Positions 1 to 8,090 of a stretch of DNA of 33,958 bases are shown piece by piece. This DNA comes from a virus. The translations under genes were made by a program, and so were the position numbers. A model generated the notes under the pieces. It did no database searches and had not been told where the DNA came from. It saw only the letters and a program-made list of their open reading frames with translations. Numbering within the stretch: position 1 is the first letter of the stretch; each line of letters opens with the position of its first letter. The stretch spans positions 1-33,958 of IMG/VR virus record IMGVR_UViG_3300002144_000634; one strand, written 5' to 3'.

Positions 1-6
1 TTTATT

Positions 7-324
7 TTATTCATTAACTAATTGTAATGGTTCAATATCTTCCTCTTGTACCCAATGAGGAACCAACCCTTGAGTTTCCTCTGTAAGGTATATAATATGC
101 ATATCTACATTTTTATGGCAATCCTCTCCCTCTCTATCCCATATGTCAATTAATCCTTTCTGAACTAAAGAAGAAGTAACTCCCCTTAATATTTTATTAG
201 TAAGTCCTGTATCCTCTCTTAATTCAGGATATCCTGCATCTGAAAATCCTAACTCTGCATACATATTATTTGCCAGTGATTCTAAGACTTGTTTTTCTAG
301 TTTTGTAACCTTAATTGTTTTCAT
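7..324 (-). CDS. Winged-helix-like small protein, unknown function
   Basis: A protein of about 105 residues. I start it at the ATG at 324 rather than at a TTG further upstream, because the longer version would run into the promoter at 355-385; the ATG also has the A-rich context AATAAAGGTTATG seen before other genes here. Residues 8-55 (KQVLESLANN..., then LREDTGLTNKILRGVTSSLV) read like the helix-turn-helix of a winged-helix DNA-binding domain, followed by a polar, acidic tail. It is the last gene in the window and has its own promoter, so it may be a small regulator. The helix-turn-helix is inferred from pattern only. Whether it binds DNA, and its role in infection, cannot be told from the sequence. 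Confidence 0.6.
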   Translation of the reverse strand: MKTIKVTKLEKQVLESLANNMYAELGFSDAGYPELREDTGLTNKILRGVTSSLVQKGLIDIWDREGEDCHKNVDMHIIYLTEETQGLVPHWVQEEDIEPLQLVNE

Positions 325-354
325 AACCTTTATTGTTTTAATTATTAATATACC

Positions 355-385
355 TAAATATACGAACAATTCCTCGCTTCTCCAA
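355..385 (-). promoter_or_regulatory. Bacteroidota-type promoter for the gene ending at 7
   Basis: On the minus strand TTG (383-385) is followed by 20 nt and then TATATTTA (355-362), with the extended element TTCG directly before it. The ATG at 324 is about 31 nt downstream. Spacing and boxes match seven other sites in the window. The site begins right after the TAG stop of the HNH gene. Confidence 0.7.
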
Positions 386-387
386 AT

Positions 388-780
388 CTATCGGCGGTTA
401 TTTTTTGAAATATAATCACCTTCATCATATGACTTTAATATATGACATTGTTTACATAGTAATTGATAGTTTGAAGGTTGCTCACCTTCGGGTGTATGTT
501 TTAAATCTGAGTTGATATGGTCAATATCAAACAACCCAGCTAATTCATTTGTTGGTCTATTAGGGTGAAATATTTTAGCATCATAACCACAACATTCACA
601 TTGTAATTTATCATCTAATATTTTTTCAACCTTATACATTAACCAAGGTCTACTAGCAGCATTAGCCGCATATTTTTTATACTCATAATGAGTGGGGCAG
701 AATGATCGTTTTTGTGATTTATTATAAAACTCCGTTTCACTATTACACCAAGTAACTTTACATTTACACATTCTTTTCAA
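388..780 (-). CDS. HNH endonuclease (homing-type)
   Basis: A 130-residue protein. The C-terminal half carries an HNH fold: a Cys pair (CECCGY, about residues 61-66), the catalytic block FDIDHIN (about 84-90), and NYQLLCKQCH with the second Cys pair (about 104-113). The N-terminal part has further Cys/His residues (CKCKVTWC, CPTHYE) that may form a second zinc site. Such free-standing HNH nucleases are common selfish or regulatory elements in large phages. The 3' neighbour is separated by a promoter, while the 5' neighbour (SWIM protein) overlaps by 17 nt, so the two are probably co-transcribed. It ends in TAG, one of three clear TAG stops in the window, which argues for standard use of that codon. 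Confidence 0.8.
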   Translation of the reverse strand: MKRMCKCKVTWCNSETEFYNKSQKRSFCPTHYEYKKYAANAASRPWLMYKVEKILDDKLQCECCGYDAKIFHPNRPTNELAGLFDIDHINSDLKHTPEGEQPSNYQLLCKQCHILKSYDEGDYISKNNRR

Positions 781-1216
781 TTTTAATTCTTAAATCCTTA
801 ACGTGCTTACAATTACCACCTGTTCTCCAAGTACCTGGACAATCACAATGGTATTTACCTGAAGTTGGGTAATACTTAGTAGTGTAAGTTGCATCACTGC
901 TACTACTTTTGTTAATTTCTATTATGGGTTCTTGTTTATTTTCCACCTTTTTGGGTTTTGGTTTAATCCATTTTATATCATTTAACTCAGTCTCCATTAA
1001 AACTGGTTTCCAAATTGGCATAATATATTTTTGACCATTAATTATACATAAATGGGGTGGAATTAAGGGTTCTCGGTATTCATATTTGAATATCCCAACA
1101 CCAATATAACCACCAAAACCACTTGGATTAATTCCAAAGGCTTTACCATTAGGCCAAGGTATTATTCTTGTTCTAATGTTACCATGTTTATTATAATTTC
1201 GAAATTCGTATAACAT
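764..1216 (-). CDS. SWIM-type zinc finger protein
   Basis: A 150-residue protein. Near the C-terminus (about residues 113-140) it has the SWIM signature C-x-C-xn-C-x-H, visible as CDCPGTWRTGGNCKH, preceded by the YTTKYYPTSGKYHC strand region typical of SWIM fingers. The N-terminal 100 residues (RNYNKHGNIRTRIIPWP...) are unlike any family I recognise. SWIM fingers bind DNA or proteins. The ATG at 1216 follows the context AATAAAGGTTATG and a promoter-like site at 1241-1271, so it may head an operon with the overlapping HNH gene. Confidence 0.65.
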   Translation of the reverse strand: MLYEFRNYNKHGNIRTRIIPWPNGKAFGINPSGFGGYIGVGIFKYEYREPLIPPHLCIINGQKYIMPIWKPVLMETELNDIKWIKPKPKKVENKQEPIIEINKSSSSDATYTTKYYPTSGKYHCDCPGTWRTGGNCKHVKDLRIKIEKNV

Positions 1217-1240
1217 AACCTTTATTTTATTATTATACCA

Positions 1241-1271
1241 TAAATATACAACCTCCTATTGCGGTAACCTA
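1241..1271 (-). promoter_or_regulatory. Weaker promoter candidate before the SWIM gene
   Basis: TATATTTA (1241-1248) on the minus strand matches the -7 box of the other promoters here. At the expected 20-nt distance the -33 position reads TAG instead of TTG, and the upstream extension is GTTG rather than TTCG. The start codon is 25 nt downstream. Confidence 0.45.
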
Positions 1272-1303
1272 ATTTTTATGTATAAATTTTACCAATGTTT
1301 AAT

Positions 1304-1444
1304 TTACCTACCTTGACCTCCGTAAGATTTAACGTAGTTTTTACTATTTACATTTTTAGAAGTTTTACTTTTAGCATGTACTCCTTTTCTTTTAGTTGCA
1401 CCCTGTGGTGTAAATTGTTTTGATGAAGATATTGTTTTTGCCAT
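1304..1444 (-). CDS. Small basic protein (46 residues)
   Basis: An ORF of 46 residues starting MAKTISSSKQFTPQG and ending KSYGGQGR. It is rich in Lys, Ser and Gly and strongly basic, with no membrane segment or Cys. It lies in the only longer gap between the glucosaminidase and SWIM genes, uses ATG, and starts 23 nt after the glucosaminidase stop. Composition suggests a nucleic-acid-binding or virion-packaged small protein, but that is inference. The tidy spacing and strong codon structure argue that it is real. Confidence 0.6.
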   Translation of the reverse strand: MAKTISSSKQFTPQGATKRKGVHAKSKTSKNVNSKNYVKSYGGQGR

Positions 1445-1467
1445 TTAAATTTATTTTTTTCTTATAA

Positions 1468-2034
1468 TTATTGAAAAAAATATTTTAGTTGTTCTTTCTC
1501 TACAACTGATTTAATAATTTTAACATAATCTTCATTTTCAGCGTAACTTTTATCCAAATAAGCATAATATTCATCTTCTGTTTTAATTCCACCTAAGTAT
1601 CTACATTGATAGAATGCGTAATCATAGATACTTTCCATCCAAGTTTCATAATATGCGTGGTTATTTTGAGTACCCAATGCTGTATTAATACGAACATTAG
1701 CTTGTTTCATCCCAAATAGATTATGGTTTTCTTTAAATACTTTACTCCCCCAATGTCCTGTTTCAATAATAGATTGGGCCATTACAATGTGGGGATGTTT
1801 AATATTTAAACGCTTGAGCTCACTAACAAATTTCTCCTTAGTAAATTTATTTTTTTCAGCTTGAATATTTAAAACAATTAATTCCTTTTCAAATGTCTCT
1901 AATGATTCGAATTTTAAATATCTACCACTAATAAAAGAGGATAATAGTAGAATAATAACTACCCCTACTAAATATCTTACACCTTTCCAATTTTTTTTAA
2001 ATAATAATTGGTTTTTATCGTATTTGTATATCAT
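1468..2034 (-). CDS. Membrane-anchored glucosaminidase (endolysin candidate)
   Basis: A 188-residue protein. Residues about 18-37 (VRYLVGVVIILLLSSFISG) form one hydrophobic segment after a basic start, so it is an N-in membrane or signal-anchor protein. Residues about 75-180 match the glucosaminidase family (PF01832, FlgJ/Bax-like): SIIETGHWGSKVF contains the catalytic Glu, followed by NHNLFGMK, and then YETWMESIYDYAFY. The expected role is cutting the glycan strands of peptidoglycan. A signal-anchor endolysin could be held in the inner membrane and released at lysis, as in SAR endolysins. No holin was recognised nearby. It could alternatively be a host-wall remodelling enzyme used in entry. 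Confidence 0.75.
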   Translation of the reverse strand: MIYKYDKNQLLFKKNWKGVRYLVGVVIILLLSSFISGRYLKFESLETFEKELIVLNIQAEKNKFTKEKFVSELKRLNIKHPHIVMAQSIIETGHWGSKVFKENHNLFGMKQANVRINTALGTQNNHAYYETWMESIYDYAFYQCRYLGGIKTEDEYYAYLDKSYAENEDYVKIIKSVVEKEQLKYFFQ

Positions 2035-2052
2035 AACTTTTATTTTTTATTT

Positions 2053-2355
2053 TTATTTTTTAAGATAAACTAGGGCCTCTTGAATTTTAAAGCAACGCTC
2101 ATAATCTTCATAATCTTCCATTGTATCTAAATTAACCTCCAAGGTTTCAGTCATATCTTCACGCTCAATTACTATATCGTATGTCATATCAGTATCTTGA
2201 GTATAAATTGTAATAACCGGGATTACTTTTCTTTTAGTTTTAACATTTTCCAATGCTACATCTACAATAATATCAGATAATTCCTTTTTCCCACCATTAA
2301 AGATTTCATCTAATTCATCTGTTGTGTTTAATTCCCAACTATGTTTAAATTTCAT
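2053..2355 (-). CDS. Acidic hypothetical protein
   Basis: A 100-residue protein that I do not recognise. It is acidic, with alternating strands (KKRKVIPVITIYTQDTDMTYDI, MTETLEVNLDTMEDYEDYERC), and has no membrane segment or metal motif. It lies between the 51-residue ORF and the glucosaminidase gene with an 18-nt gap to the latter, so it is probably co-transcribed with it. Confidence 0.55.
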   Translation of the reverse strand: MKFKHSWELNTTDELDEIFNGGKKELSDIIVDVALENVKTKRKVIPVITIYTQDTDMTYDIVIEREDMTETLEVNLDTMEDYEDYERCFKIQEALVYLKK

Positions 2356-2389
2356 ATGTTTTGGTTTTATGTTTATAATTAGTTATATA

Positions 2390-2545
2390 TTAGAAATTAT
2401 CTAAAAAATCACCCTTAATTGGTTTTGCTTTTAATTGTTGTTGTTTTTCATCATTTTTAATAATTTTACTCGCTAAACGAGATAAATGATTACTTTTTTG
2501 TTTATCGTAATCTTTAACTATTTTATTATGATTTTTATGTTTCAT
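2390..2545 (-). CDS. Small charged protein (51 residues)
   Basis: An ORF of 51 residues, MKHKNHNKIVKDYDKQKSNH to KGDFLDNF, highly polar and rich in Lys, Asn and Gln. Its ATG overlaps the TAA stop of the upstream HNH-like gene as TAATG, the classic sign of translational coupling, and it otherwise fills the gap before the next gene. No function can be assigned. Confidence 0.6.
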   Translation of the reverse strand: MKHKNHNKIVKDYDKQKSNHLSRLASKIIKNDEKQQQLKAKPIKGDFLDNF

Positions 2546-3159
2546 TATATTCTACTAATGTATTGGTTAGTATCATCTATATCATCATCCAATCCTAATT
2601 CTCTTAAACGTTGTAAATGGTAATCATCTACTTCGAATTCAATCCTTTCAGTAGTTCCAAAATGTTCTGTTTGGGATTCAATTTGTTTTTCATCGTTTTT
2701 ATTAAATATGTCACCAACTTGTAAAAAATAATGATTATAACATAATAATTGAACATTATCTAACCCATAGTTGTTACTATTTTTGTCTTTAAAATGTAAA
2801 AGTAATGGCATCTTATAATCCAGTACTCTGCGTTCATTAAATTTACATACAGTACATTCTTCGGGTAGGTATCCTTGTTCTATTAAAGCATACTTAAGTT
2901 TATTGGGGTCAAATGAAGCCGCAGATATTCTACCTTCGATTATCTCTAACATATGAGGCATTTTTTTAGGCCCTCTTAAAAATTTAGGAATACCTACCCC
3001 TGATTGGTTTTTATGAGATTCAAATATGTTATACATTTTAGCATATCTCTTATAATGTTGGTAAGAAACATGAAGATAACGAGCCGCGCTCATATTTGAC
3101 AATGTCTTAGCTTGGGCGGCTTGTATTTGTGGTTTAGATAATGGTTTTGCTTTTGGCAT
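2545..3159 (-). CDS. HNH-like zinc protein with N-terminal helix-turn-helix
   Basis: A 204-residue protein. Residues about 18-45 (LSNMSAARYLHVSYQHYKRYAKMY) look like a helix-turn-helix of the kind that begins many phage HNH proteins. Residues about 101-147 hold a Cys pair (ECTVCKF) followed by LLLHFKDKNSNNYGLDNVQL and LCYNHYF, which has the layout of an HNH nuclease. The usual DH dyad is replaced by LHFKD and the second zinc pair is C-x2-H. It may therefore be a degenerate nuclease or a DNA-binding protein derived from one. The C-terminal 50 residues are very acidic. It is translationally coupled to the 51-residue ORF downstream and lies 3 nt after the zinc finger gene. Confidence 0.55.
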   Translation of the reverse strand: MPKAKPLSKPQIQAAQAKTLSNMSAARYLHVSYQHYKRYAKMYNIFESHKNQSGVGIPKFLRGPKKMPHMLEIIEGRISAASFDPNKLKYALIEQGYLPEECTVCKFNERRVLDYKMPLLLHFKDKNSNNYGLDNVQLLCYNHYFLQVGDIFNKNDEKQIESQTEHFGTTERIEFEVDDYHLQRLRELGLDDDIDDTNQYISRI

Positions 3160-3162
3160 TTA

Positions 3163-3489
3163 TTATTCTTTAGGATCAATAATTGAAATAGGACCATAAA
3201 GTATTCTTTCATCCTTATCCATATTTAACATTTCAGCCTTATTAGATTTTCCTAGATTTTTTACTGCTTTTTCTTGATTTTGGTAGTTTTTATACTGGAT
3301 GTCATCCATAATAATAGTTTCAATCCAAGTATGGTCACCTTCTCCCATCATAACAGCTACACCTTGTTTAGGTTTAACCCTATCACCTGTTTCAGAACAG
3401 GTAACACAAAAATTATAACCATAGGTTGTTAGTCTTAATTCAGGCATTTTTCCCTCGCAAATTTTGCAGGGTATCATTTTATATTCCAT
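3163..3489 (-). CDS. DksA/TraR-like zinc finger protein
   Basis: A 108-residue protein. Residues about 7-35 show C-x2-C-x17-C-x2-C (PCKICEGKMPELRL...YGYNFCVTCS), the layout and flanking residues of the DksA/TraR zinc finger (C..CG..I...RL......C..C). The long coiled coil of DksA that enters the RNA polymerase secondary channel is absent; instead there is a 70-residue polar tail. It heads its operon, 29 nt below a strong promoter. A role in modifying host RNA polymerase is possible but inferred only from the finger. Confidence 0.55.
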   Translation of the reverse strand: MEYKMIPCKICEGKMPELRLTTYGYNFCVTCSETGDRVKPKQGVAVMMGEGDHTWIETIIMDDIQYKNYQNQEKAVKNLGKSNKAEMLNMDKDERILYGPISIIDPKE

Positions 3490-3517
3490 TTATGTATATG
3501 TGTATTTATTTATTGGG

Positions 3518-3548
3518 TAAATATACGAATAACTATTGGGGGAACCAA
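3518..3548 (-). promoter_or_regulatory. Bacteroidota-type promoter
   Basis: TTG (3546-3548), 20 nt, TATATTTA (3518-3525) preceded by TTCG, on the minus strand. It lies directly after the stop codon of the UDP-sugar dehydrogenase and drives the zinc finger gene. TTGG and CCAA in the spacer could form a small hairpin overlapping the -33 box. Confidence 0.75.
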
Positions 3549-3551
3549 GTT

Positions 3552-4373
3552 TTATACAACAGCTCTTCCCTCCATTTTTTCCCAATCTCTATTTCTTCTA
3601 ACGCTATAATTAGTATCTTGAGCCGCTTTTAATACATTATTAATAGTATCATGTTCTCTAGTTACACTTAGTATTGCTGCTAAATCTTTTGGGAAGCAAT
3701 GACCCCCAAACCCAAAATCACCATCTGGTCCTGGGACACTCCAATGGCTTTTTCCTAATCTTTCATCATATGTAGCATATTCAATTACTTTATCATAATC
3801 GATATTTAATGTAGAACATAAGTCATACATCTCATTGGCAAATGCTACTTTAACTGATAGGAAGTTATTAGTTAAATACTTAACCATTTCAGCTTGAGTT
3901 GAATCTGTTTGGATAACATCTGCTTTAGGGAATACTTTTTTAAATATAGGTTTTAATATAGAAGTTGATTGTTTATTACCCCCTAATATAATTCTATTTT
4001 GATTTTCATAATCTTGAATGGCATTGGCCTCAGTTAAAAATTCAGGATTAAATACAATACTAATATTACCGTAATTATTATTAAACTTTTCAGTTGTTCC
4101 CGGCGGTATAGTAGATTTAATTATTACAATTTTAGTCTTATTATTAGCATTCAAGGCCGCTAATGTTGGTTTAACTATACCTGTAAAACAACTCCCGTCT
4201 TTAGACATGGGGGTTGGTAAACATACAAATACTATTTCACAATCAAATACTTCCTGTTCAGTTGAATTACATTTTGATTTATCTAAATCATATGTTTTTA
4301 TGTTGTAGTAATTCTTAAATTTTTGATATAATGCATTACCTACAAAACCTTGTCCTATAACTCCTATTTCCAT
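3552..4373 (-). CDS. UDP-sugar 6-dehydrogenase-like protein (short form)
   Basis: A 273-residue protein. The N-terminus is a Rossmann NAD site (IGVIGQGFVGNAL, residues 3-15). PTPMSKDG and KSTIPPGTTE match the UDP-glucose/GDP-mannose dehydrogenase family, and GFGGHCFPKD (about residues 222-231) holds the catalytic Cys. Family members oxidise the C6 alcohol of a nucleotide sugar to a uronic acid in two NAD-dependent steps. Normal enzymes have about 390-450 residues; this one ends soon after the central helix region and lacks most of the C-terminal UDP-binding domain, so substrate use may differ. It is the last gene of the glycan operon, 1 nt after the epimerase. Confidence 0.8.
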   Translation of the reverse strand: MEIGVIGQGFVGNALYQKFKNYYNIKTYDLDKSKCNSTEQEVFDCEIVFVCLPTPMSKDGSCFTGIVKPTLAALNANNKTKIVIIKSTIPPGTTEKFNNNYGNISIVFNPEFLTEANAIQDYENQNRIILGGNKQSTSILKPIFKKVFPKADVIQTDSTQAEMVKYLTNNFLSVKVAFANEMYDLCSTLNIDYDKVIEYATYDERLGKSHWSVPGPDGDFGFGGHCFPKDLAAILSVTREHDTINNVLKAAQDTNYSVRRNRDWEKMEGRAVV

Positions 4374-4374
4374 A

Positions 4375-5373
4375 TTACTTTTTCCAAAATGAATAAATCC
4401 CTTTTTCTAATTCATAATTTTCCCATACAAAACGTTCTCTCATAGGTTGTTCTTTAGCCCATTTCCACATTTCTATTAATCCCACAGTTAATGTAGTATT
4501 ATGTTTAAATCCTAAAATATCAACTGATTTTTGGTATGTTGGGATTGAGTGTTTAACTTCATGTCTTCCTTCTAAATGGATAATGTCACCTGCACCCATT
4601 ATCTGTTTTAATATTTCAGCTGCTTCTTTGATTGAATGTTCTTCAATACCCCCTAAATTAATAATTTCTTGACTTGCCTCCGGTTTTACAGCAGCATTCC
4701 ATAAAGGTTCTAATGAATCATCTATAAAACTAAAACCTCGGGTTTGTTCACCATCTCCAAATATTGTCATAGGTTCTCCATTCAAATGTTGGTACATCCA
4801 AATACCTAGTACATTTCTGTATTTATCCCATATATTTTGTTTAATACCATAAACGTTATGAGGTCTAATAATACAATAATCTAAACCGTGTTGTTCATTA
4901 GCAATTTTAATATCCATTTCACATGCATACTTAGCTACTCCATAAGGGTCAATTGGTGCCTGTTGTTGTGTTTCATCAAATATACCCCCATTACCATGAC
5001 CATATACCGCTAAAGTTGACGTAAATACCAATCTTTTAACGTCGGTCTTGATGCATTCATTGACTATGCGGGCTGTGGCCTTTAAGTTGTTATCATAGTT
5101 GAAACTACGTATAAAAGGCGATAATCCTTCGGCAGCATAAGCAGCGAAGTGGAAAACGTAATCGAATTTATTTACTTCAAAACAATTTTCAATAGGGTGG
5201 TCTATTAAATTCATTTGCCAAAAATCAACCTTAGGGTTGATATTTTCTTTAAACCCCCCACTTAAATCGTCTATACCTACAACTTTATATTCAGGTTTAT
5301 TTTCAATAATCCAATCTGCTAATCTACTACCTAGTAAACCCGCAACTCCTGTAATTAATACTTTTTTGCTCAT
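4375..5373 (-). CDS. NAD-dependent sugar epimerase/dehydratase (extended SDR)
   Basis: A protein of 332 residues when started at MSKKVLITGVAG (5373), whose ATG overlaps the TGA of the upstream gene as ATGA. This makes it a better start than the in-frame one 12 nt earlier. It has the Rossmann motif TGVAGLLGSRL at the N-terminus, the SDR catalytic set with Ser/Thr in FTSTLAVYG and Y-x3-K as YGVAK, and IIRPHNVYG, typical of UDP-glucose 4-epimerase and dTDP-glucose 4,6-dehydratase relatives. It probably interconverts nucleotide sugars for the transferases in this operon. The exact substrate cannot be read from the sequence. Confidence 0.85.
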   Translation of the reverse strand: MSKKVLITGVAGLLGSRLADWIIENKPEYKVVGIDDLSGGFKENINPKVDFWQMNLIDHPIENCFEVNKFDYVFHFAAYAAEGLSPFIRSFNYDNNLKATARIVNECIKTDVKRLVFTSTLAVYGHGNGGIFDETQQQAPIDPYGVAKYACEMDIKIANEQHGLDYCIIRPHNVYGIKQNIWDKYRNVLGIWMYQHLNGEPMTIFGDGEQTRGFSFIDDSLEPLWNAAVKPEASQEIINLGGIEEHSIKEAAEILKQIMGAGDIIHLEGRHEVKHSIPTYQKSVDILGFKHNTTLTVGLIEMWKWAKEQPMRERFVWENYELEKGIYSFWKK

Positions 5374-6059
5374 ATTTTTTCCCACTGTGTAAAAGGTGAT
5401 AACCAGGCTGTTTCTCCATGAGTTGAATAACCTGGTATTGGTGTTATTAATAGTTCATTTAATTGTCTTAATTCTAAAAACATTTGAAAATCATTTGGAT
5501 GTGTCCCTGATGTGTGTTTTCTAAATATATCTTCATTTTCTCTTAATGTACTAACTTTAGCAGCGAATGTCATAGTTGTACTATTCGTTATCTTCCAATG
5601 TACGGAATCTGTCTTGTATACCCTAGTATCTTCCGCCCCACCTTCACAATATGGGTTACCACCTTGTTCTGGTCCTATGTATTTATCTGGATGATCGTAT
5701 AATGAAACGAATGATGCTCCTAATTCAAATGCTTCTTTTAATATTTTTAATGAATTTGGTTTGTGTAAATAATCATTTTCTAGAAAATAAATAATTTCAT
5801 CATCATTATAGGTCAAGGCCTTATCTAACGCTAAATTAAATGTTTCTGCCCCATTACCTTTACTTACATATTCTACACCATCTTTTGTGATATATTTTTG
5901 TATCATATCATTAGTCTCGGGTGAAGTATTATCTGCTATAACATGAAAAATAGCCCCCTCAAGAACTTTTGTAGCATTTGCTAAACAATTTTCATTAGTG
6001 ATATAGTCAGGTTTTACTTTACTGTAACCACTATCGCTAATTCTGTATATTATTCTCAT
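5370..6059 (-). CDS. Glycosyltransferase-like protein (GT-A fold)
   Basis: A 229-residue protein. NADNTSPET-like and GNGAETFNLALDKAL segments followed by IIYFLENDYLHKPNSL resemble the nucleotide-sugar region of GT2-type enzymes, with END in place of the usual metal-binding DxD. A Gly- and Cys-containing loop (GGNPYCEGGAEDTRVY) and a C-terminal HPNDFQMFLEL segment follow. No membrane segment is present, so it is cytoplasmic. Both ends overlap their neighbours by 4 nt, which ties it into the operon. It is a divergent member, so family assignment is moderate. Confidence 0.6.
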   Translation of the reverse strand: MRIIYRISDSGYSKVKPDYITNENCLANATKVLEGAIFHVIADNTSPETNDMIQKYITKDGVEYVSKGNGAETFNLALDKALTYNDDEIIYFLENDYLHKPNSLKILKEAFELGASFVSLYDHPDKYIGPEQGGNPYCEGGAEDTRVYKTDSVHWKITNSTTMTFAAKVSTLRENEDIFRKHTSGTHPNDFQMFLELRQLNELLITPIPGYSTHGETAWLSPFTQWEKI

Positions 6060-6658
6060 TTACGTTTTATAATTGTAAATCCATTATTATGTTCGTATCT
6101 TTTCTGTAACTCCCACGTATCTGAATTTTCATCAAGGAATTCTGTGACCGCGTCCCATAAACCTTTATCTTCAGTTAATTTACCTACCCATTTGTGGTCG
6201 GATGAATTTGATTCAGCGTGGTGGGCAAAACTAGTTGTATCGTGAAAACAAATATATTTTCTTGCTTTATTAGCATGTATTCTTAATTCTTCTTTTAATT
6301 GGTCATAAACATGCCAAGTATCAATAAATAATAAGTCAGTTTCTTCAATTTCAATTTCACATACATCTGCTTCTACAAACTTAAATTTGATACCATAAGC
6401 TTCTGCTGTGTCTGCTACATCTTTAATAGGGTCGTTATTTTCCCCTAACCAATATTTAGGGTTATAAAGGTCATATGAAATTAACCCATCTTTAGGTGCT
6501 CCTGCTAACCAAGCCCAAGTTGAAACTACGGTTCTAACCCCCATTTCAGTTATATGGTCACATTCTTGTGCTAATTGTACAATAACGGGAATATGTTGGT
6601 TAATATCGGATGGTACTGTGTAAATTTGGTTAACTTTTTGTTCTAAATCGTGTATCAT
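6056..6658 (-). CDS. Methyltransferase-like Rossmann protein
   Basis: A 200-residue protein. ITEMGVRTVVSTWAWLAG (about 37-54) sits where class I SAM methyltransferases have the Gly-rich loop, and LLFIDTWHVYDQLKEEL followed by YICFHDT resembles the Methyltransf_24 / cephalosporin hydroxylase-like group often found in sugar and surface-glycan clusters. Key residues for SAM binding are only partly evident. In context it could methylate a glycan made by the surrounding glycosyltransferases. It overlaps the downstream gene by 4 nt and lies 5 nt after the upstream one. Confidence 0.5.
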   Translation of the reverse strand: MIHDLEQKVNQIYTVPSDINQHIPVIVQLAQECDHITEMGVRTVVSTWAWLAGAPKDGLISYDLYNPKYWLGENNDPIKDVADTAEAYGIKFKFVEADVCEIEIEETDLLFIDTWHVYDQLKEELRIHANKARKYICFHDTTSFAHHAESNSSDHKWVGKLTEDKGLWDAVTEFLDENSDTWELQKRYEHNNGFTIIKRK

Positions 6659-6663
6659 AATTT

Positions 6664-7461
6664 TTAATTGAATTTAATTCCTTTTATAGTTATACCGTGT
6701 TTGGGGTTGTGTGAGTTATTCTTAAATAATTGTGGTGGAATACCCCATTTGTACATAAAGGTTTGGGCTGCTGGGTTTTCTGATGCTTTAAATCTATCAC
6801 CCTCTTTACCATTTTTAGTAGCTGAGCTGCCAAAATGGTATAAATGTGCTCCGAGTGTTCTAATAAAACTTAAACCAATTAAATCTAATTTTAAAAAGAA
6901 ATCCCAATCACAAATAAATGGAGATTGGTACATTGTATCGAACCCACCAACAGCCATATAGTATTTTTTATACATAGCAAATGGGAATATACCCCCTTCA
7001 GTTGTTAATTCATCTTTTTTAATTGAATCCTCATACTTAATAAACTCATCATATTTAAATTCTTTAGGTGTACGACCAAAATCTTTCACTGGGAAGTTAA
7101 ATATACCTGGACCTGTAGGTTCTATTTGGTTTAAAGTCATTACTGTTTTTTCATCAAAACCCGATTCAATCTCTAAATCAAAATCTTTACAAAAAACATT
7201 ATCATCATTTACAATAAATATTTTTTCATTAGTAGCATTCATTACGCCTAAATTAAGCGCCATTTGCATACCTTGATTTTCACCTAAGTCTAAAATACTA
7301 ATACTATCTTTATATTTATCTAAAACCGACTGACTTTCTTCTATAAAACCATCTACAGCAACTATAATTTGGTTTTTGTTGTGTTGTTGTTCAATACATG
7401 ACTTTAAACATATATCTAAGTATTCTGGATTTCGATATGTTGGTATAATTATACTAATCAT
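6664..7461 (-). CDS. Glycosyltransferase family 2
   Basis: A 265-residue protein. It begins with the standard GT2 start ISIIIPTYRNPEYLDICL, then GENQGMQMALNLG and the metal-binding IVNDDNVF (DD/DxD region, about residues 78-85). GGFDTMYQSPFICDWDF matches the acceptor side ED/D-x-D area of the fold. It should transfer a sugar from a nucleotide donor. No transmembrane segments, so it is cytoplasmic. It overlaps the upstream gene by 4 nt and belongs to the glycan operon. Confidence 0.85.
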   Translation of the reverse strand: MISIIIPTYRNPEYLDICLKSCIEQQHNKNQIIVAVDGFIEESQSVLDKYKDSISILDLGENQGMQMALNLGVMNATNEKIFIVNDDNVFCKDFDLEIESGFDEKTVMTLNQIEPTGPGIFNFPVKDFGRTPKEFKYDEFIKYEDSIKKDELTTEGGIFPFAMYKKYYMAVGGFDTMYQSPFICDWDFFLKLDLIGLSFIRTLGAHLYHFGSSATKNGKEGDRFKASENPAAQTFMYKWGIPPQLFKNNSHNPKHGITIKGIKFN

Positions 7462-8087
7462 AATGTGTTATAATAATTATTTTGTTTTTCTTGACGTTTA
7501 ATATCTTTAGGGTGATATAAAGCTAATTCAGGCATAGCTGGGAGAAGGGCATATGTTTTATGTCCCTTTAAAACCTCATGTACTTTATTTTCCCATTTAA
7601 TTTCTGGTTTGTTTTTCCAAATTCTCCACTGATAATCGGGCCAATTAACCCTATCTTCTTCATCTACATTCCATCTCCATCTACCTATATGTTCTGGTGT
7701 TAATCCTTCTACTGTATTAACTCTAGGTACTAAATAAACTTCATTACTAGGGTTAGTTTCTAGAATATTAGGAAGTTGTTCTATAAGTAAATCATGGGGA
7801 TATTCATCTGCGTCTATTTGAAATATATAATCTCCTTTACATGCTCTAGTTAACCTATTTTTCCAATCCGCAAAATGATTATTAAATCGATCTTCAACTA
7901 AAGTGATTTTATCATTATAACTTAGTTTATGTAAGTATCCTAATAGTTCGGATGTTGCCGAATTTTTGGTTAAATCAACCAGTACTACAATTTCATCTTG
8001 TTGTCTTTTATCATTTAAAAGTAATGTGAGGAGTCTCTGTATTTCAAGAAACTCATCACATACTGTTATGGCATAACTTATTTTCAT
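7458..8087 (-). CDS. Glycosyltransferase family 2
   Basis: A 209-residue protein. KISYAITVCDEFLEIQRLL at the N-terminus and DYIFQIDADEYPHDLL (DAD metal site, about residues 93-100) are GT2 marks. The C-terminal VNWPDYQWRIWKNKPEIKWENKVHEVL stretch is characteristic of glycosyltransferases related to WaaE/KdtX-type proteins (with a W.....K.HE motif). It is compact and lacks membrane segments. It is coupled to the next GT2 gene by a 4-nt overlap. Confidence 0.8.
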   Translation of the reverse strand: MKISYAITVCDEFLEIQRLLTLLLNDKRQQDEIVVLVDLTKNSATSELLGYLHKLSYNDKITLVEDRFNNHFADWKNRLTRACKGDYIFQIDADEYPHDLLIEQLPNILETNPSNEVYLVPRVNTVEGLTPEHIGRWRWNVDEEDRVNWPDYQWRIWKNKPEIKWENKVHEVLKGHKTYALLPAMPELALYHPKDIKRQEKQNNYYNTL

Positions 8088-8090
8088 AGT

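Noticed and set aside
7-780. HNH gene and the next gene are in the same frame, separated by one TAG
   Set aside because: A strong promoter lies between them and the downstream ORF has its own ATG with a typical context, so a read-through fusion is not needed.
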